Shown: positions 1-8,875, counted from the stretch's first letter. The stretch is 33,331 bases of DNA from an uncultured Prevotellaceae bacterium (GCA_900315075.1 OMXV01000040.1:1-33331); one strand, 5' to 3'. A program made the numbers and translations. The notes: generated by a model not told the origin, from the sequence alone.

Positions 1-180
<180 letters not shown>

Positions 181-449
181 AAAATATCTTGCGGCCAATA
201 CAACCAGACCCCGGAAGGGAGAGGGCATACGGCCTGTCTGTCTTCTCAGGACGCCTCCGTAATATCAAGCAAAGAGCGCCGCTGACAAAGTCACCTGTCA
301 TTGACGTACTCATGTCTATACCCAATGCACGCCACTGCCAAAATAAGGAAGGGCGGCACTGCCTCTTGTACTACTTCTAATGTCTCCATGTAAATCTTTC
401 AAAGAACGATATTCAGGCCGACCTACAGGTCATGTCCTGAAAGCGGGTG
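181..449 (-). other. rRNA operon leader
   Basis: This stretch between the rRNA promoter and 16S has no credible protein gene. On the minus strand it contains a boxA-like block at about 388-408 (TTCTTTGAAAGATTTACATG), resembling the antitermination motif found in Bacteroidales rRNA leaders. The remainder is probably leader RNA that pairs around 16S for RNase III processing; that part is inferred from rRNA operons in general. Confidence 0.7.
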
Positions 450-481
450 CAAAGGTAGAGGTTTTTTCGATACCCACCAAA
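450..481 (-). promoter_or_regulatory. rRNA operon promoter (Bacteroidetes type)
   Basis: On the minus strand TTTG (478-481) is followed after 20 bases by TACCTTTG (450-457), a full match to the Bacteroidetes sigma-ABfr consensus TTTG-N19-21-TAnnTTTG. A/T-rich sequence lies just upstream (482-510), as expected for a strong rRNA promoter. Confidence 0.88.
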
Positions 482-537
482 TATTTTTGAAACTTTTTCG
501 AATAAAAATGAGAAAAACGAGTGTTTCTTGACTTAGG

Positions 538-1233
538 TCAATTCTCTATTAATTCCATTTTCATTACTCTGATGTCTTCGAGGGGTTTGTTGGCTTCATC
601 GGTTTCAGCAATTTGAATAGCCTCCACCACCTCCATACCTGAAAGAACTTCTCCAAAGACAGTATATTGTCCATCGAGATGTGGCGTGCCCCCTACCCTG
701 CCATATTCGGCACGCACCTCGGGAGTGAGCACAATCTCTCCATTTGTAGCCTCGCTGATACGATTCTGGATATGGTCGAGTTCCCATTCGGTCCTACGTT
801 TTCCCACTACGATATAGAATTGTGTTGCCGACGACATTCTCTCGGGGTTGGTATCATCGCCCTCTCTTGCCGCGGCCACAGCCCCTTTCTTATGGAACAA
901 CTGAGGAAATCTAAACTCGGCAGGTACATTTTGGTCATTAACTTTTGGTGTGTTAGGGTATTTCAACTCGGGCGGACGTGTGGAAGGGTCGCCTGTTTGA
1001 ATCATGAAATCCTTGATGACACGATGGAACAAAACGCCATTGAAATCCCCATTTTTCACATGTGCTATGAAATTATCGCGATGTAATGGTGTCTCATTAT
1101 ACAATGCTATGACGATGTCTCCCATCGTTGTTTGGATTAAGACTTTCTGTCGGAGTGTGTCGGTCTGGCTTTGTGCTGATGCAGACAGCACAACAATGGA
1201 GAATAAAAAAGATAATAAGTGTTTCATTTTCAA
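538..1233 (-). CDS. Secreted cyclophilin-type peptidyl-prolyl isomerase
   Basis: The product of 231 aa catalyses cis-trans isomerisation of prolyl bonds during protein folding. Residues 1-20 form a signal peptide ending in a SASAQ-type cleavage site, so the enzyme probably acts in the periplasm. The cyclophilin fold follows, with the catalytic-site stretch FHRVIKDFMIQTGDP near residue 70 and a C-terminal GQYTVFGEVLSGMEVV block, both typical of the family. A charged insertion of about 50 residues (around 115-165) is longer than in minimal cyclophilins and usual for Bacteroidetes members. It starts 17 bases after cydB stops, so it is probably read from the cyd operon transcript. Confidence 0.9.
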   Translation of the reverse strand: MKMKHLLSFLFSIVVLSASAQSQTDTLRQKVLIQTTMGDIVIALYNETPLHRDNFIAHVKNGDFNGVLFHRVIKDFMIQTGDPSTRPPELKYPNTPKVNDQNVPAEFRFPQLFHKKGAVAAAREGDDTNPERMSSATQFYIVVGKRRTEWELDHIQNRISEATNGEIVLTPEVRAEYGRVGGTPHLDGQYTVFGEVLSGMEVVEAIQIAETDEANKPLEDIRVMKMELIEN

Positions 1234-1250
1234 TCTTCGATCTTTAATCT

Positions 1251-2396
1251 TTAATACGCATGTTCATCGGACTTGATGTCGTCGAAGTCGATTTTCTTTT
1301 TATCAATAGAACGCCACGCATAGATGATGTATGCCAAGACGAATGGTACGAGGAAACTAACGTAGGTCATTGTGCGGAGTGTGAACTCACTACTACAACT
1401 ATTGACAATAGTGAGACTGCTTTGTAGTTCGGCATTGGAAGGATAGTAAGCAGTATTGTTCCATCCTGCACACAACAAGAGGCAAAGCACAACAAGAACG
1501 ACTCCGATTCCTGCCGGCCAAATTCCGCCGATATAAGTCTTGCTTCTAACAGTTTTCCAAATTGCATAGAGAAGCAACACTACACCCACTAACAAAACGA
1601 CAAGTACATACCACATTTCGAGAAGATTGTGAAGGTACTTCATAGGCTCCATAAAGATAACACCAGTTTCTGGATGGTAAGCATATCCATCCTTAAGAAG
1701 TGTGCGAATAAGGAAAGCAAGAAAAAGGATGAGGAAAGGCACAGCAGCTCCAATCAACCTGACACTACCCCGACAACGAATATCCTCATTATTCACATTA
1801 TTTATAATATATAAGATACCCAAAATCCTTGCAAGGAAAAACACCGCCAAGCCAAAGACCAAATTCCATGGGTCGAGTAAGGCATCGAGCCCACAACTGG
1901 CATTCGCCCAATGGCTAATGACCGGCTGAACGGAATTTGTGAGGTTCATTTTTTCGACGATGAAATTTGACCCGTCAAAGAATGTGGCTACAGCGCCACC
2001 GAGAAGCAGTGGACCGAGAATACCATTGATGACAAGGAACCACTTGAAAGTACGCGCACCGAGAATATTTCCCAACTTATTCTGGAATTCATAACTCACG
2101 GCCTGTACAACAAATGAAAAGAGAATGATCATCCACAGCCAATAGGCACCGCCAAAACTCGTGCTATAGAAAAGTGGGAATGATGCGAAAAAGGCACCTC
2201 CGAAGGTAACGAGCGTTGTGAAAGTGAACTCCCATTTTCTTCCCGTGGAATTGACAATCAACCTTTGCTCGTCGTTGTTGCGTCCGAGACTAAAGATCAT
2301 GGAGTTGGCTCCCTGTACAAACATTAGGAAAACCAATATCGCTCCCAGCAATGACACCAGGAACCACCAATAGTGTTGCATAAAAGCGTATGTCAT
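1251..2396 (-). CDS. cydB: Cytochrome bd quinol oxidase subunit II
   Basis: CydB partners CydA in cytochrome bd, the membrane quinol oxidase that reduces oxygen to water and lets nominally anaerobic Bacteroidales use or scavenge nanomolar oxygen. The protein of 381 aa is strongly hydrophobic, with about eight to nine predicted membrane helices, and matches the family's usual length. The N-terminal block with YWW followed by hydrophobic sequence, and the GANSM(I)FSLGRN segment, are CydB-like. It lies 88 bases downstream of cydA on the same strand. The short C-terminal tail is charged (KKKIDFDDIKSDEHAY) and cytoplasmic by inference. Confidence 0.95.
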   Translation of the reverse strand: MTYAFMQHYWWFLVSLLGAILVFLMFVQGANSMIFSLGRNNDEQRLIVNSTGRKWEFTFTTLVTFGGAFFASFPLFYSTSFGGAYWLWMIILFSFVVQAVSYEFQNKLGNILGARTFKWFLVINGILGPLLLGGAVATFFDGSNFIVEKMNLTNSVQPVISHWANASCGLDALLDPWNLVFGLAVFFLARILGILYIINNVNNEDIRCRGSVRLIGAAVPFLILFLAFLIRTLLKDGYAYHPETGVIFMEPMKYLHNLLEMWYVLVVLLVGVVLLLYAIWKTVRSKTYIGGIWPAGIGVVLVVLCLLLCAGWNNTAYYPSNAELQSSLTIVNSCSSEFTLRTMTYVSFLVPFVLAYIIYAWRSIDKKKIDFDDIKSDEHAY

Positions 2397-2484
2397 ATCT
2401 TTTGAATTTTAAATGATAATATTATAATGGTTGAGATTTGAGTGTGAAGATTTGAATAAACTTAAAAACTCATAGACATTACAT

Positions 2485-4074
2485 TTATGAAATCTTCTCG
2501 TATTTCGGTCCTTTTTTAATCTGTTTGCATAGGATATTGATTTCCACAGCCAACAGCGTGGTGAAAAGAATGAGGAACAAGAAGAATGTGAGCATGACTG
2601 AACCCGACGACAAGTCGCTCACGCCAATCCATGTAGGCATCATATCCTGAATAGTCCATGGCTGGCGACCAAATTCTGCTACAAGCCATCCTGCCTCACT
2701 TGCGACATATCCTAAAGGCAACAGAATGATACCCAATTTGAGCCACCACTTTCCCTTGGTGATATCTTTTTTGTAGACTCTGAAAGTGGTAATAATAAAG
2801 AATAATATAAACAGGCACCCTAATCCCACCATAACACGGAAACTATAGAAATTGATAGGAATGAAAGGCACGATTTGGTCCGCATCTTTGATATAGCCAT
2901 ATCCAAAATACTTCATGTTTTCATTGAGGAAATCAGCTTTCATCTTTAAATCAGCCTTTTGTGCTTCAGTGGGCTCTCCCTTGATTTCACTTTTTGTCTT
3001 CCTATAAAAGCCAAGTGTTGTAATGGCCTCCTTTCCCCGCTTGATTTTCTCGTCGAGCGACGGCTCCACCTCACCCTGCTGGTTGACATAACCACCTTTA
3101 ATAATATCATTGATGCCAGGGACATACCCATTGAAATCGTGTGTGGCCAAGAATGACAACATCTTAGGAATAGCGATTTTCAATGGAGGTTCCTCACCAG
3201 AGGCATAGTCAGGTTGTTTGAAAGGATTGAGCAATGCTATACCCGTAAGGCTCTGTCCCTCGCCTCCATCATACAGTGCCTCCATTGCTGCCAATTTCAT
3301 CGGCTGGACCTTTGCCACCATATAGGCGGAATTGTCGCCTGTGAGTCCTGCAAGCAGAGATGACACAAGTCCTACAACACTTGCCACCTTGATACTTTTC
3401 ACTGCCAGTGTTTTCTCTCTTTTCTTAAGTAGATAATAACTACTAACCGCCACGGTAAAGATGGCACCTATTATCCATGCCGACGTGATAGTATGGCAGA
3501 ACTTATCTACAGCGAATGGTGAGAGTGCCACATCCCAGAATGAAACCATCTCGTTGCGCATGGTATCGGGGTTGAACTCACATCCTACAGGATATTGCAT
3601 CCATGAATTTGCCACGAGAATCCACCATGCAGAGATTGTGGCCCCCAGCCCAGTTAGCCATGTTGAAGCGAGGTGCATTCCTGGCGATACTTTTTTCCAC
3701 CCAAAGAACATAACCGCCACAAACGTTGATTCCATGAAGAAAGCCACAATTCCTTCAATAGCAAGTGGTGCCCCAAAAATGTCGCCTACAAACCAAGAGT
3801 AATTGCTCCAGTTGGTACCGAATTCAAATTCAAGAATTAATCCCGTAGCCACACCCATGGCGAAATTGATACCGAAGAGTTTTTGCCAGAATTTGGCAGC
3901 ATCTTTCCAGAAGACATCTTTTGTTCGAAAATAACATGTCTCCATAATACCCATGATTAGGGCAAGTCCCAGTGTCAATGGGACGAACAGCCAGTGATAA
4001 ATGGCAGTTAGTGCAAATTGCGCCCTTGCCCAATCCACCATACCAGCATCGATGTCCAAGATAATGTTTTGCAT
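2485..4074 (-). CDS. cydA: Cytochrome bd quinol oxidase subunit I
   Basis: CydA carries the three haems and the quinol site of cytochrome bd. In this 529-aa protein His27 (in AIYHWLFVPLTLG) corresponds to the haem b595 ligand near the N terminus. The motif GRQPW, diagnostic of CydA, is at residues 469-473. The quinol-binding Q-loop lies around residues 255-390 and contains PKMLSFLATHDFNGYVPGI, equivalent to the IPYLLSxxAT...PVPGI segment of the Escherichia coli protein. The stretch after it is lengthened and charged (about 315-375). The neighbours cydB and the DUF4492 gene complete the operon. Confidence 0.97.
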   Translation of the reverse strand: MQNIILDIDAGMVDWARAQFALTAIYHWLFVPLTLGLALIMGIMETCYFRTKDVFWKDAAKFWQKLFGINFAMGVATGLILEFEFGTNWSNYSWFVGDIFGAPLAIEGIVAFFMESTFVAVMFFGWKKVSPGMHLASTWLTGLGATISAWWILVANSWMQYPVGCEFNPDTMRNEMVSFWDVALSPFAVDKFCHTITSAWIIGAIFTVAVSSYYLLKKREKTLAVKSIKVASVVGLVSSLLAGLTGDNSAYMVAKVQPMKLAAMEALYDGGEGQSLTGIALLNPFKQPDYASGEEPPLKIAIPKMLSFLATHDFNGYVPGINDIIKGGYVNQQGEVEPSLDEKIKRGKEAITTLGFYRKTKSEIKGEPTEAQKADLKMKADFLNENMKYFGYGYIKDADQIVPFIPINFYSFRVMVGLGCLFILFFIITTFRVYKKDITKGKWWLKLGIILLPLGYVASEAGWLVAEFGRQPWTIQDMMPTWIGVSDLSSGSVMLTFFLFLILFTTLLAVEINILCKQIKKGPKYEKIS

Positions 4075-4093
4075 AGTTATCGTATTTTGTAAA

Positions 4094-4324
4094 TTATTCC
4101 ATATTTATTCTATCCACAATTTGGTTTCCCACGTATTCAGCCTCATTTCCCTGTGCGTTGTTCTTGAGGAAATTTGGGAAAAAGAAGATTTTGAGCACAA
4201 CAAATATGATGAAAAGTTTGACAATGATGATCGCCCATAGCGTGCGACCAATCGTCATATTTCTGAATCCATCATAATAGAGACGAAATACCTTTTTGAA
4301 AAAGCTACCAATATGTTTTATCAC
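4094..4324 (-). CDS. DUF4492 small membrane protein of the cyd operon
   Basis: This 76-aa protein has one hydrophobic helix (about residues 27-51, LWAIIIVKLFIIFVVLKIFFF) after a basic amphipathic N terminus. Its form and its position 19 bases upstream of cydA fit the DUF4492 family, found next to cydAB in Bacteroidetes and Epsilonproteobacteria. By analogy with the unrelated small CydX/CydH subunits it may be an accessory subunit or assembly factor of the oxidase; that role is inference from position, topology and size. Confidence 0.85.
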   Translation of the reverse strand: MIKHIGSFFKKVFRLYYDGFRNMTIGRTLWAIIIVKLFIIFVVLKIFFFPNFLKNNAQGNEAEYVGNQIVDRINME

Positions 4325-4399
4325 GTGTTTCAGTGTTTATCTATAGTTATTGAGCAAAAAGGAATGATTCCTGTACTTCCAAGAGAGATATTAACGCCG

Positions 4400-4407
4400 C
4401 AAATATA
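4400..4407 (-). promoter_or_regulatory. Probable -7 element of the cyd operon promoter
   Basis: The minus strand reads TATATTTG, matching TAnnTTTG, about 75 bases before the DUF4492 start codon. No clear TTTG lies 19-21 bases further upstream, where the sequence is an A/T tract. It is therefore a half-supported promoter. Confidence 0.5.
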
Positions 4408-4682
4408 TAAAAAAAAACTAATACTGTTGTTTTTTTTCAGAAAAAAATTAATATTTACTCATATTCAACAAGTTATGGAAAAAAAATGAGTAAAGGCACG
4501 ACAAAAGAAGCCAGCCATTCTTTATGGTTGGAACGAGATAGTATGGAATGTCATAAGCGAGTTTTGCTGTTTGTTTTTTCGCAGTCTCGATATGACGAGT
4601 TTATGTAATATAGGTATTACCGTCTATAAAACTAAGACCTAAAAAGATCCTAACTCAACTTTCGCAAGCTCCAGTTTCATCT

Positions 4683-4800
4683 GGTTTTGAGGTTTTGAGG
4701 TCGCTTTGCTTGCAGGTTTTAAGGTGATATATGTATGGGTAACGACATATTTGGGCAAATCTCACCTCATAACCTCATAACCTAAAGACCTCATACCCTA
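4683..4800. repeat. Inverted clusters of 8-base repeats
   Basis: GGTTTTGA occurs twice in tandem at 4683-4698. About 65 bases further on the opposite-sense octamer appears as tandem CATAACCT units (from about 4768), followed by AAAGACCT and CATACCCT variants. The right-hand units are the reverse complement of AGGTTATG, the unit repeated at 31305-31362, so the two loci share a repeat family. The arms could pair into an imperfect stem. Confidence 0.65.
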
Positions 4801-4829
4801 GGAGTTGAGGACTTACGAAACTTCAAATC

Positions 4830-5933
4830 CTAACTTTTTTTCACCCCTACAATTCTTGTAGGTGGCTGTTCTTTATTACGGCGGTTGACAACGGTGATAA
4901 CAGCTTGTGCGAGATTAATGAAAGCCTGTCCTGTAACGGTATTGATGTCGGTTGCCGCTGGTGCACCATTATCACCACTTTCGCAAATGCTCTGCACAAG
5001 AGGAATCTGCGCCAATAGAGGGATATTCATTTCCTTTGCCAATTTTCGGCAGCCTTCCTTACCAAAAATATAATACTTATTCTGTGGCAATTCAGCTGGT
5101 GTAAACCATGCCATATTCTCCACCAAACCCATAACCGGCACGTTCACTTTTTCGTTCTGATACATATCAATGCCCTTTCTGGCATCAGCCAATGCCACAT
5201 TTTGTGGTGTGCTGACGACAATGGCTCCTGTGATAGCAAGAGTCTGCAGTAGTGTCAGGTGGATATCACTCGTTCCAGGAGGAGTGTCAAGGATAAAATA
5301 GTCGAGTTCACCCCAGTCAGCATCAGCTATAAGTTGTTTGAGTGCATTGGAAGCCATTCCTCCACGCCACAGGGTGGCAGTATCGGGACTGACAAAAAAT
5401 CCGATGCTGAGCAACTTCACTCCAAATTTTTCAATAGGCTCAATCAAATCCCTGCCGTCCACATTTACAGCATAGGGTCTGGCGTCTTCCACACCGAACA
5501 TCTTTGGGATAGACGGACCGAATATATCCGTATCGAGAAGTCCCACCTTATACCCTAACCTTGCAAGGGCAATGGCAAGATTGGCACTAACGGTACTCTT
5601 CCCCACACCACCTTTTCCTGAGCTGACAGCGATGATGTTTTTCACCTGTGGTAACATCTTTCCCACCTCTGGCCTCGGTTTGGAACGGAATTCCGTATTG
5701 ATAGTCACCTTAACTTCTGGACTAACATGATAGTGGATAGCCGCCTCGGCCGCTTTTACGGTAGATTTGAGGAAAGGATCGGTATCGCGTGGGAAAATCA
5801 GCGAGAACGATACGTTCATTCCATCAATACGCATGTTGTCTGCCACCATGTCACTCTCAATGAGGTTTTTCTTTGTGCCAGGATATGTCACTGTCGCCAG
5901 TGCATCATTGATCAGTTTTGGATATAATGTCAT
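4830..5933 (-). CDS. mrp: Mrp/NBP35-family iron-sulfur carrier ATPase
   Basis: Mrp (ApbC) proteins are P-loop ATPases that carry and deliver Fe-S clusters in the cytoplasm. Residues 1-80 form a MIP18/DUF59-like N-terminal domain. The deviant Walker A motif SGKGGVGKST is at 105-114, followed by LLDTDIFGPSIPKMFG and the DYFILDTPPGTSD block. The length of 367 aa is usual for the two-domain form. The expected CxxC cluster ligand of many Mrp proteins is not obvious: the C-terminal region has FGKEGCRKLA and SICESG instead. It is preceded by its own -7 element and stands alone as a transcription unit. Confidence 0.93.
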   Translation of the reverse strand: MTLYPKLINDALATVTYPGTKKNLIESDMVADNMRIDGMNVSFSLIFPRDTDPFLKSTVKAAEAAIHYHVSPEVKVTINTEFRSKPRPEVGKMLPQVKNIIAVSSGKGGVGKSTVSANLAIALARLGYKVGLLDTDIFGPSIPKMFGVEDARPYAVNVDGRDLIEPIEKFGVKLLSIGFFVSPDTATLWRGGMASNALKQLIADADWGELDYFILDTPPGTSDIHLTLLQTLAITGAIVVSTPQNVALADARKGIDMYQNEKVNVPVMGLVENMAWFTPAELPQNKYYIFGKEGCRKLAKEMNIPLLAQIPLVQSICESGDNGAPAATDINTVTGQAFINLAQAVITVVNRRNKEQPPTRIVGVKKS

Positions 5934-5973
5934 ACTGAAAAAGTAAATACAGTAAATGTGTTTGAATTGGGTG

Positions 5974-5981
5974 CAAAGGTA
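5974..5981 (-). promoter_or_regulatory. -7 promoter element of mrp
   Basis: The minus strand reads TACCTTTG, a full TAnnTTTG match, 40 bases upstream of the mrp start codon. The -33 box is degenerate, lying in an A/T tract without TTTG at the right distance. Confidence 0.6.
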
Positions 5982-6050
5982 TGAAAAAAAACTGAATAAA
6001 TGAAAAAAAAGAAAGTGGCACTTGTTGTAAGTACCACTTTATATAAGATG

Positions 6051-6133
6051 TGGGTGCTGATGGATTCGAACCACCGAAGTCGAAAGACAGCAGATTTACA
6101 GTCTGCCCCATTTGGCCACTCTGGAAAACACCC
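6051..6133 (-). tRNA. tRNA-Tyr (GTA)
   Basis: On the minus strand the 83-base sequence folds as a class II tRNA: acceptor GGGTGTT, anticodon loop CTGTAAA with anticodon GTA, a long variable arm, and the T loop TTCGAAT. The encoded end is ACCCA less the CCA tail. It lies 7 bases downstream of tRNA-Val, so the two are probably co-transcribed. Confidence 0.95.
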
Positions 6134-6140
6134 TTTATGT

Positions 6141-6214
6141 GGACGTTGGCGGATTCGAACCGTCGACCCTCTGTCTGTCAGACAGATACTCTAAACCAGC
6201 TGAGCTAAACGTCC
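6141..6214 (-). tRNA. tRNA-Val (GAC)
   Basis: On the minus strand the 74-base sequence has a perfect 7-bp acceptor stem (GGACGTT/AACGTCC). The anticodon stem TCTGT/ACAGA encloses the loop CTGACAG, giving anticodon GAC, and the T loop is TTCGAAT. One T-stem pair looks mismatched (A50 with C64). Because the anticodon arm is nearly palindromic, GTC (Asp) was considered, but U33 and stem pairing fix the loop as GAC. Confidence 0.88.
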
Positions 6215-6233
6215 TTATTTCCTTTATGGACTG

Positions 6234-6264
6234 CAAAGGTAAGCATTTTTTTTGAGTGTGCAAA
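6234..6264 (-). promoter_or_regulatory. Promoter of the tRNA-Val/tRNA-Tyr unit
   Basis: On the minus strand TTTG (6261-6264), 19 bases, then TACCTTTG (6234-6241): a complete Bacteroidetes-type promoter ending about 20 bases before tRNA-Val. Confidence 0.88.
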
Positions 6265-6293
6265 TTTTTTGATGACTTTTTTCCTTTTTACCA

Positions 6294-6325
6294 ACAAAAA
6301 AGACGCCACACGATGTAGCGTCTTT
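6294..6325 (-). terminator. Rho-independent terminator of rpsP
   Basis: The minus strand reads AAAGACGC, a 10-base loop, GGCGTCTTT and then a run of T residues, the classic hairpin-plus-U-tract form. It sits about 20 bases after the rpsP stop codon. Confidence 0.85.
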
Positions 6326-6345
6326 CATATTTTTGATGAAATAAA

Positions 6346-6867
6346 TTATGCTTCAGCGGGAGCCTCTTCTGGAGTCTCTGTAGCAGCCTCAGCCTCGGCA
6401 GCAGCAACAGCAGCTTTCTTCTCAGCCACTTTCTTAGCGATAGCCTCATTGACAGCCTTCTCAGCCTTCAACTCTTTCTCGTAAGCCTCTTTCTTTGCCT
6501 TTGCCTCTTTAGCGCGCACGGCGTCATCACCCTTTACCTTGGAAGCCTTCCACTCGTCGAACTTCTGCTGTGCCACAGCATCGTCGAAAGCCCCTTTGCG
6601 TACACCCTGACGAAGGTGTTTCATCAAATAAACGCCCTCATGCTGCAAAATGTTGCGAGCAGTGTCGGTGGGCTGTGCGCCAACCTCTACCCAATAGAGG
6701 GCTCTGTCGAAATTCAAATCCACAGTAGCAGGATTGGTGTTGGGATTATAAGTACCAATCTTCTCAGTAAATTTACCATCACGTGGTGCTCTTGCGTCAG
6801 CGATGACGATGCTATAGAAAGCATATCCTTTGCGACCGCGACGCTGTAATCTGATTTTTGTTGCCAT
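6346..6867 (-). CDS. rpsP: 30S ribosomal protein S16 with long C-terminal tail
   Basis: S16 is a small-subunit protein needed for 30S assembly. Residues 1-85 carry the conserved core ([21 protein letters not shown], then [34 protein letters not shown]). A tail of about 80 residues follows, rich in Ala, Glu and Lys and likely helical, ending in EAPAEA. The canonical protein is about 80-90 aa; extended tails are usual in Bacteroidetes, so this is lineage-specific and not a fusion. It has its own promoter element and a strong terminator, which indicates a monocistronic gene. Confidence 0.97.
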   Translation of the reverse strand: MATKIRLQRRGRKGYAFYSIVIADARAPRDGKFTEKIGTYNPNTNPATVDLNFDRALYWVEVGAQPTDTARNILQHEGVYLMKHLRQGVRKGAFDDAVAQQKFDEWKASKVKGDDAVRAKEAKAKKEAYEKELKAEKAVNEAIAKKVAEKKAAVAAAEAEAATETPEEAPAEA

Positions 6868-6927
6868 TTTTTAAGTTTAATTGTTTAATTTGGTTTGAAT
6901 TATGCTACTATCTCGTAATAGCGGCTG

Positions 6928-6935
6928 CAAAATTA
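6928..6935 (-). promoter_or_regulatory. -7 promoter element of rpsP
   Basis: TAATTTTG on the minus strand matches TAnnTTTG and lies about 60 bases before the rpsP start codon. The -33 region has TTG at a spacing shorter than consensus (about 16 bases). Confidence 0.55.
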
Positions 6936-6995
6936 GTAAAAAAACCTAAGACAACAGCAGTTATGAAGAAAGTGGAACTTACAAATAACAAAAAA

Positions 6996-8774
6996 TTAAC
7001 GTTTTATAACTCTTTTTGTGGCTTTTCCGTATTCATCTCGATAGATGAGCACCTCAGGAGTAGGATTATATACATCATCAGAAGTACCTATCCTCGTCCC
7101 ATTTAATCGGTAAAAACCTCTACAACCATAATTAGGTCGAAGCATCATTTCTTCCACTATAGCTTCAGGGGTTGGCCATACCACAAGGTTTTGAAACTGG
7201 AAGGATATAGTAGCTGTAGTTTTATCCCTAACGATATTTGTGACGGGTTTATGCATCAGGTATTCCCCATCCACATTCTGATTATAGAGTAAAGCTTCCG
7301 GGGTGGAATTGTCTGTCAGGCTGTCATTGTCCATGTAGGGGTAAGCGTCATACCTGGAGTATTCCGAATTATCAGCATGGAAGATGGTAAGTCGTGGATG
7401 ATCGTTACCGATATCAAAGCCAGTGGCATTGACGTAGTTTTCATCCCATAGTTCCTGGTCGAAATCCACATGCATGATGAGCATACCTGTTCCCGGTATA
7501 TAACTGTCCCATCGGGTCTTGTTCCGATTTTCCAGGAGATAGTATTCCGTGGGGGTGCTATCGTTGATAATGATATAAGCTTCAGCCTCAGGTTCATTAA
7601 TGGGAATCATCTGCTCAATAATTGTGTCGCTTTCGAGCGGCGTATAATCCAACCATCCTGCAAAATTGCGCTCATAGCTGGTAAACCCTGCCGGCACCCA
7701 ACCAATATTGTTGGGACCACAGTAGGCACCATGGTCAAGGACACTCCACTCCTTCATGCCACAGTTGCTGCCCGTATTGGTGTCGTAGAGGTCGGGCAAT
7801 CCTAAACAGTGTGAGAACTCATGACAAATCACACCTATTCCCATGGGAATACCTGACTTATAAATTTCGTTACTGCAGGCATATACATTAACAATCCTGT
7901 CATCGAGGATGATTTGCTCGGGTATTTCCTCATTTTCCTCATGAGCTTCAACCAAAGTCCACATGTGCGGCCATATGGTGCTTGTGCCACCTCCACTCGA
8001 TTCCCCACGACCAGCATAAAGGATGAAAACCTCCTCCACTGTACCATCGTCATCCCAATCATAGTCGGCGAAATTCACCAACGAATCGACAGCCTCGCAG
8101 CATTCCACCACCATGTGACCAGCATTGATGTCGAAGCCAGACTGGTTTCTCCCATAGAAAGAAGCCTCCTTAGAGAGATTGACGGGACCGATGACATCAA
8201 ACTCTAAATCGAACAGTCCATTGCTCTGGTCGTAGTAATAGTCGTGGACACTTCCGATTGCTCCCCACTCATTGGTATAACCTGGCAAATTAACGATATC
8301 GTCGAACCTCTGTCGGATAGAGTCAGCTGTTTGCTCAGAATAGCCCTCAAACTTCACGTTCTCAAAATTGGCAAGAATAATCAGCCCTTTCTTCCTTCCG
8401 ATATATTCCCGATTCGAAGGTTGAGGCAGCCGATGAGGTCTATTAATCGATTGAAGTTTGGTTTGCCCGACGGCTGCTTTCATCACATTAGCAGTCAATC
8501 TTTCCCCTATTGTCCGTCTGCTCTGCTCATGAACTAACAAAGAAGTTGGTTTCAGTATCCCACTTTCCACCTTTGCATAATAAAAAGCATTATCATCATC
8601 AACCACAGGCACATTATCACGCGTGATATAATAATGAAAATGTTCATCGCCAATGAGCATCAACTCCAATGATGTGCCATCAGCCTGCCGATATACATGC
8701 CATGACCTATGTGCTGGAACAGCCGCCAAAGCTGTAGCGAAAAGAAGATATATGATAGTGTGAAAGATTCTCAT
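6996..8774 (-). CDS. Secreted M6-family zinc metalloprotease
   Basis: The 592-aa protein has a signal peptide (residues 1 to about 20). Its M6 (immune-inhibitor A-like) peptidase domain carries the zinc motif HEFSHCLGLPD, with the HExxH at 318-322 and the third ligand in the GLPD context. Further conserved blocks surround it: DDDGTVEEVFILYAGRG upstream and MKEWSVLDHGAYC downstream, the latter probably forming the Met-turn region. The last 40 residues (FYRLNGTRIG ... VLIYRDEYGKATKRVIKR) resemble the short beta-rich tails of Bacteroidetes secreted proteins, perhaps a type IX sorting signal; this is uncertain. The substrate is unknown. It probably degrades host or dietary protein outside the cell. 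Confidence 0.92.
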   Translation of the reverse strand: MRIFHTIIYLLFATALAAVPAHRSWHVYRQADGTSLELMLIGDEHFHYYITRDNVPVVDDDNAFYYAKVESGILKPTSLLVHEQSRRTIGERLTANVMKAAVGQTKLQSINRPHRLPQPSNREYIGRKKGLIILANFENVKFEGYSEQTADSIRQRFDDIVNLPGYTNEWGAIGSVHDYYYDQSNGLFDLEFDVIGPVNLSKEASFYGRNQSGFDINAGHMVVECCEAVDSLVNFADYDWDDDGTVEEVFILYAGRGESSGGGTSTIWPHMWTLVEAHEENEEIPEQIILDDRIVNVYACSNEIYKSGIPMGIGVICHEFSHCLGLPDLYDTNTGSNCGMKEWSVLDHGAYCGPNNIGWVPAGFTSYERNFAGWLDYTPLESDTIIEQMIPINEPEAEAYIIINDSTPTEYYLLENRNKTRWDSYIPGTGMLIMHVDFDQELWDENYVNATGFDIGNDHPRLTIFHADNSEYSRYDAYPYMDNDSLTDNSTPEALLYNQNVDGEYLMHKPVTNIVRDKTTATISFQFQNLVVWPTPEAIVEEMMLRPNYGCRGFYRLNGTRIGTSDDVYNPTPEVLIYRDEYGKATKRVIKR

Positions 8775-8795
8775 AAAAGTGTATTATTTATCATG

Positions 8796-8825
8796 CAAAA
8801 TTAAGCAAAAGGGATGAACTGCAAA
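8796..8825 (-). promoter_or_regulatory. Promoter of the M6 peptidase gene
   Basis: On the minus strand TTTG (8822-8825) is followed after 18 bases by TAATTTTG (8796-8803), one base short of the usual spacing. The -7 box is 22 bases before the start codon. Confidence 0.65.
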
Positions 8826-8867
8826 AAAAAAACGGTCATATATTCTCTAAAAATGCGGATTATTGCA

Positions 8868-8875
8868 TAAATTTG
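8868..8875 (+). promoter_or_regulatory. -7 promoter element of the glycosyltransferase gene
   Basis: TAAATTTG matches TAnnTTTG. A TTG codon in the glycosyltransferase frame (8873) lies inside this box, which argues that translation starts downstream at ATG 8897. No TTTG is found at -33. Confidence 0.55.

Larger units (their letters stand above)
4325..4829. other. Intergenic region with AT tracts and short repeats
   Basis: No open reading frame with coding character is visible here. The left part is A/T-rich and holds the cyd promoter. The right part (about 4640-4830) contains 8-base repeats and a direct repeat described separately. No tRNA or strong terminator hairpin was found. Confidence 0.6.

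Noticed and set aside
189-380. Open frame of 63 aa near the rRNA gene
   Set aside because: It lies antisense to the rRNA leader downstream of the rRNA promoter, and its composition is not protein-like.
6000-6194. Open frame across the tRNA-Tyr and tRNA-Val genes
   Set aside because: It is antisense to two well-folded tRNA genes and has no promoter or ribosome binding site.
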